This document shows, in pieces, positions 5,873 to 5,948 of a DNA stretch of 5,948 nt (positions are counted from its first letter, which is position 1; each line of letters starts with the position of its first letter). Both the position numbers and the translations under genes were made by a program. The DNA is taken from positions 1-5,948 of the forward strand of contig JAKSBO010000535.1 of NCBI GenBank assembly GCA_022361095.1, given 5' to 3'. Origin of the DNA: Desulfobacterales bacterium. GTDB lineage: Bacteria > Desulfobacterota > Desulfobacteria > Desulfobacterales > Desulfobacteraceae. Below the pieces are notes generated by a model. That model saw nothing but the letters and a program-made list of their open reading frames with translations. It was not told the origin of the DNA and did no database searches.

Positions 5873-5948
5873 GGTGTGGAATAAAAGGTGACTAATAGTT
5901 TTGAATGACCTGGCGACTTAGCAATAGTGTAATTTGTTCTGCCCTGAA

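Noticed and set aside
5918..5947. Possible end of an upstream minus-strand gene (nine codons then TAA)
   Set aside because: Any random frame can give nine open codons. No family or coupling evidence is available, and the promoter downstream of it suggests the operon starts independently.
5905..5948. Possible divergent plus-strand gene starting M-T-W-R-L and open to the right edge
   Set aside because: Only 14 codons are visible and the nearest purine-rich stretch (AGGTG at 5886-5890) is 14 bases from the ATG, too far. No coding signal can be judged.

Overview
The window carries a compact operon read entirely from the minus strand (right to left). In transcription order it holds four genes: a secreted, membrane-anchored von Willebrand factor A (VWA) protein (5747-3960), an 89-residue protein with two predicted membrane helices (3937-3668), a 1211-residue protein with an N-terminal FtsZ/tubulin-like GTPase domain and a C-terminal array of zinc ribbons (3649-14), and the first six codons of a fourth gene that overlaps the third by four bases and runs off the left edge (17-1). 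The gaps between genes are 22 and 18 bases, then a 4-base overlap. Every start has a purine-rich ribosome binding site, and a good sigma70-type promoter lies just ahead of the first gene, so one transcript is likely.

The combination of a divergent tubulin-superfamily protein and a VWA protein resembles, from memory, a predicted membrane-remodelling system described for a second, widespread FtsZ-like family found with a VWA protein, a distinct GTPase and OmpA-type proteins. As far as I know its biochemistry is largely unexplored. This version has two notable features. The cytoplasmic tubulin-like protein ends in 21 cysteines over about 245 residues, arranged as several zinc ribbons. The VWA protein places an intact MIDAS metal site and about three beta-sandwich repeats outside the cytoplasmic membrane, with almost nothing inside. 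The small two-helix protein encoded between them is the obvious candidate for a membrane link. This working model is inference.

The organism cannot be named from the window. Base composition looks close to half GC by eye. The Sec signal, the strong Shine-Dalgarno sites and the sigma70-like promoter fit a bacterium, perhaps a Gram-negative one such as a deltaproteobacterium (low confidence). The right-hand 139 bases (5810-5948) hold no supported gene, only AT-rich sequence and two short dyads upstream of the promoter. No RNA genes, insertion sequences, CRISPR arrays or terminators were seen.
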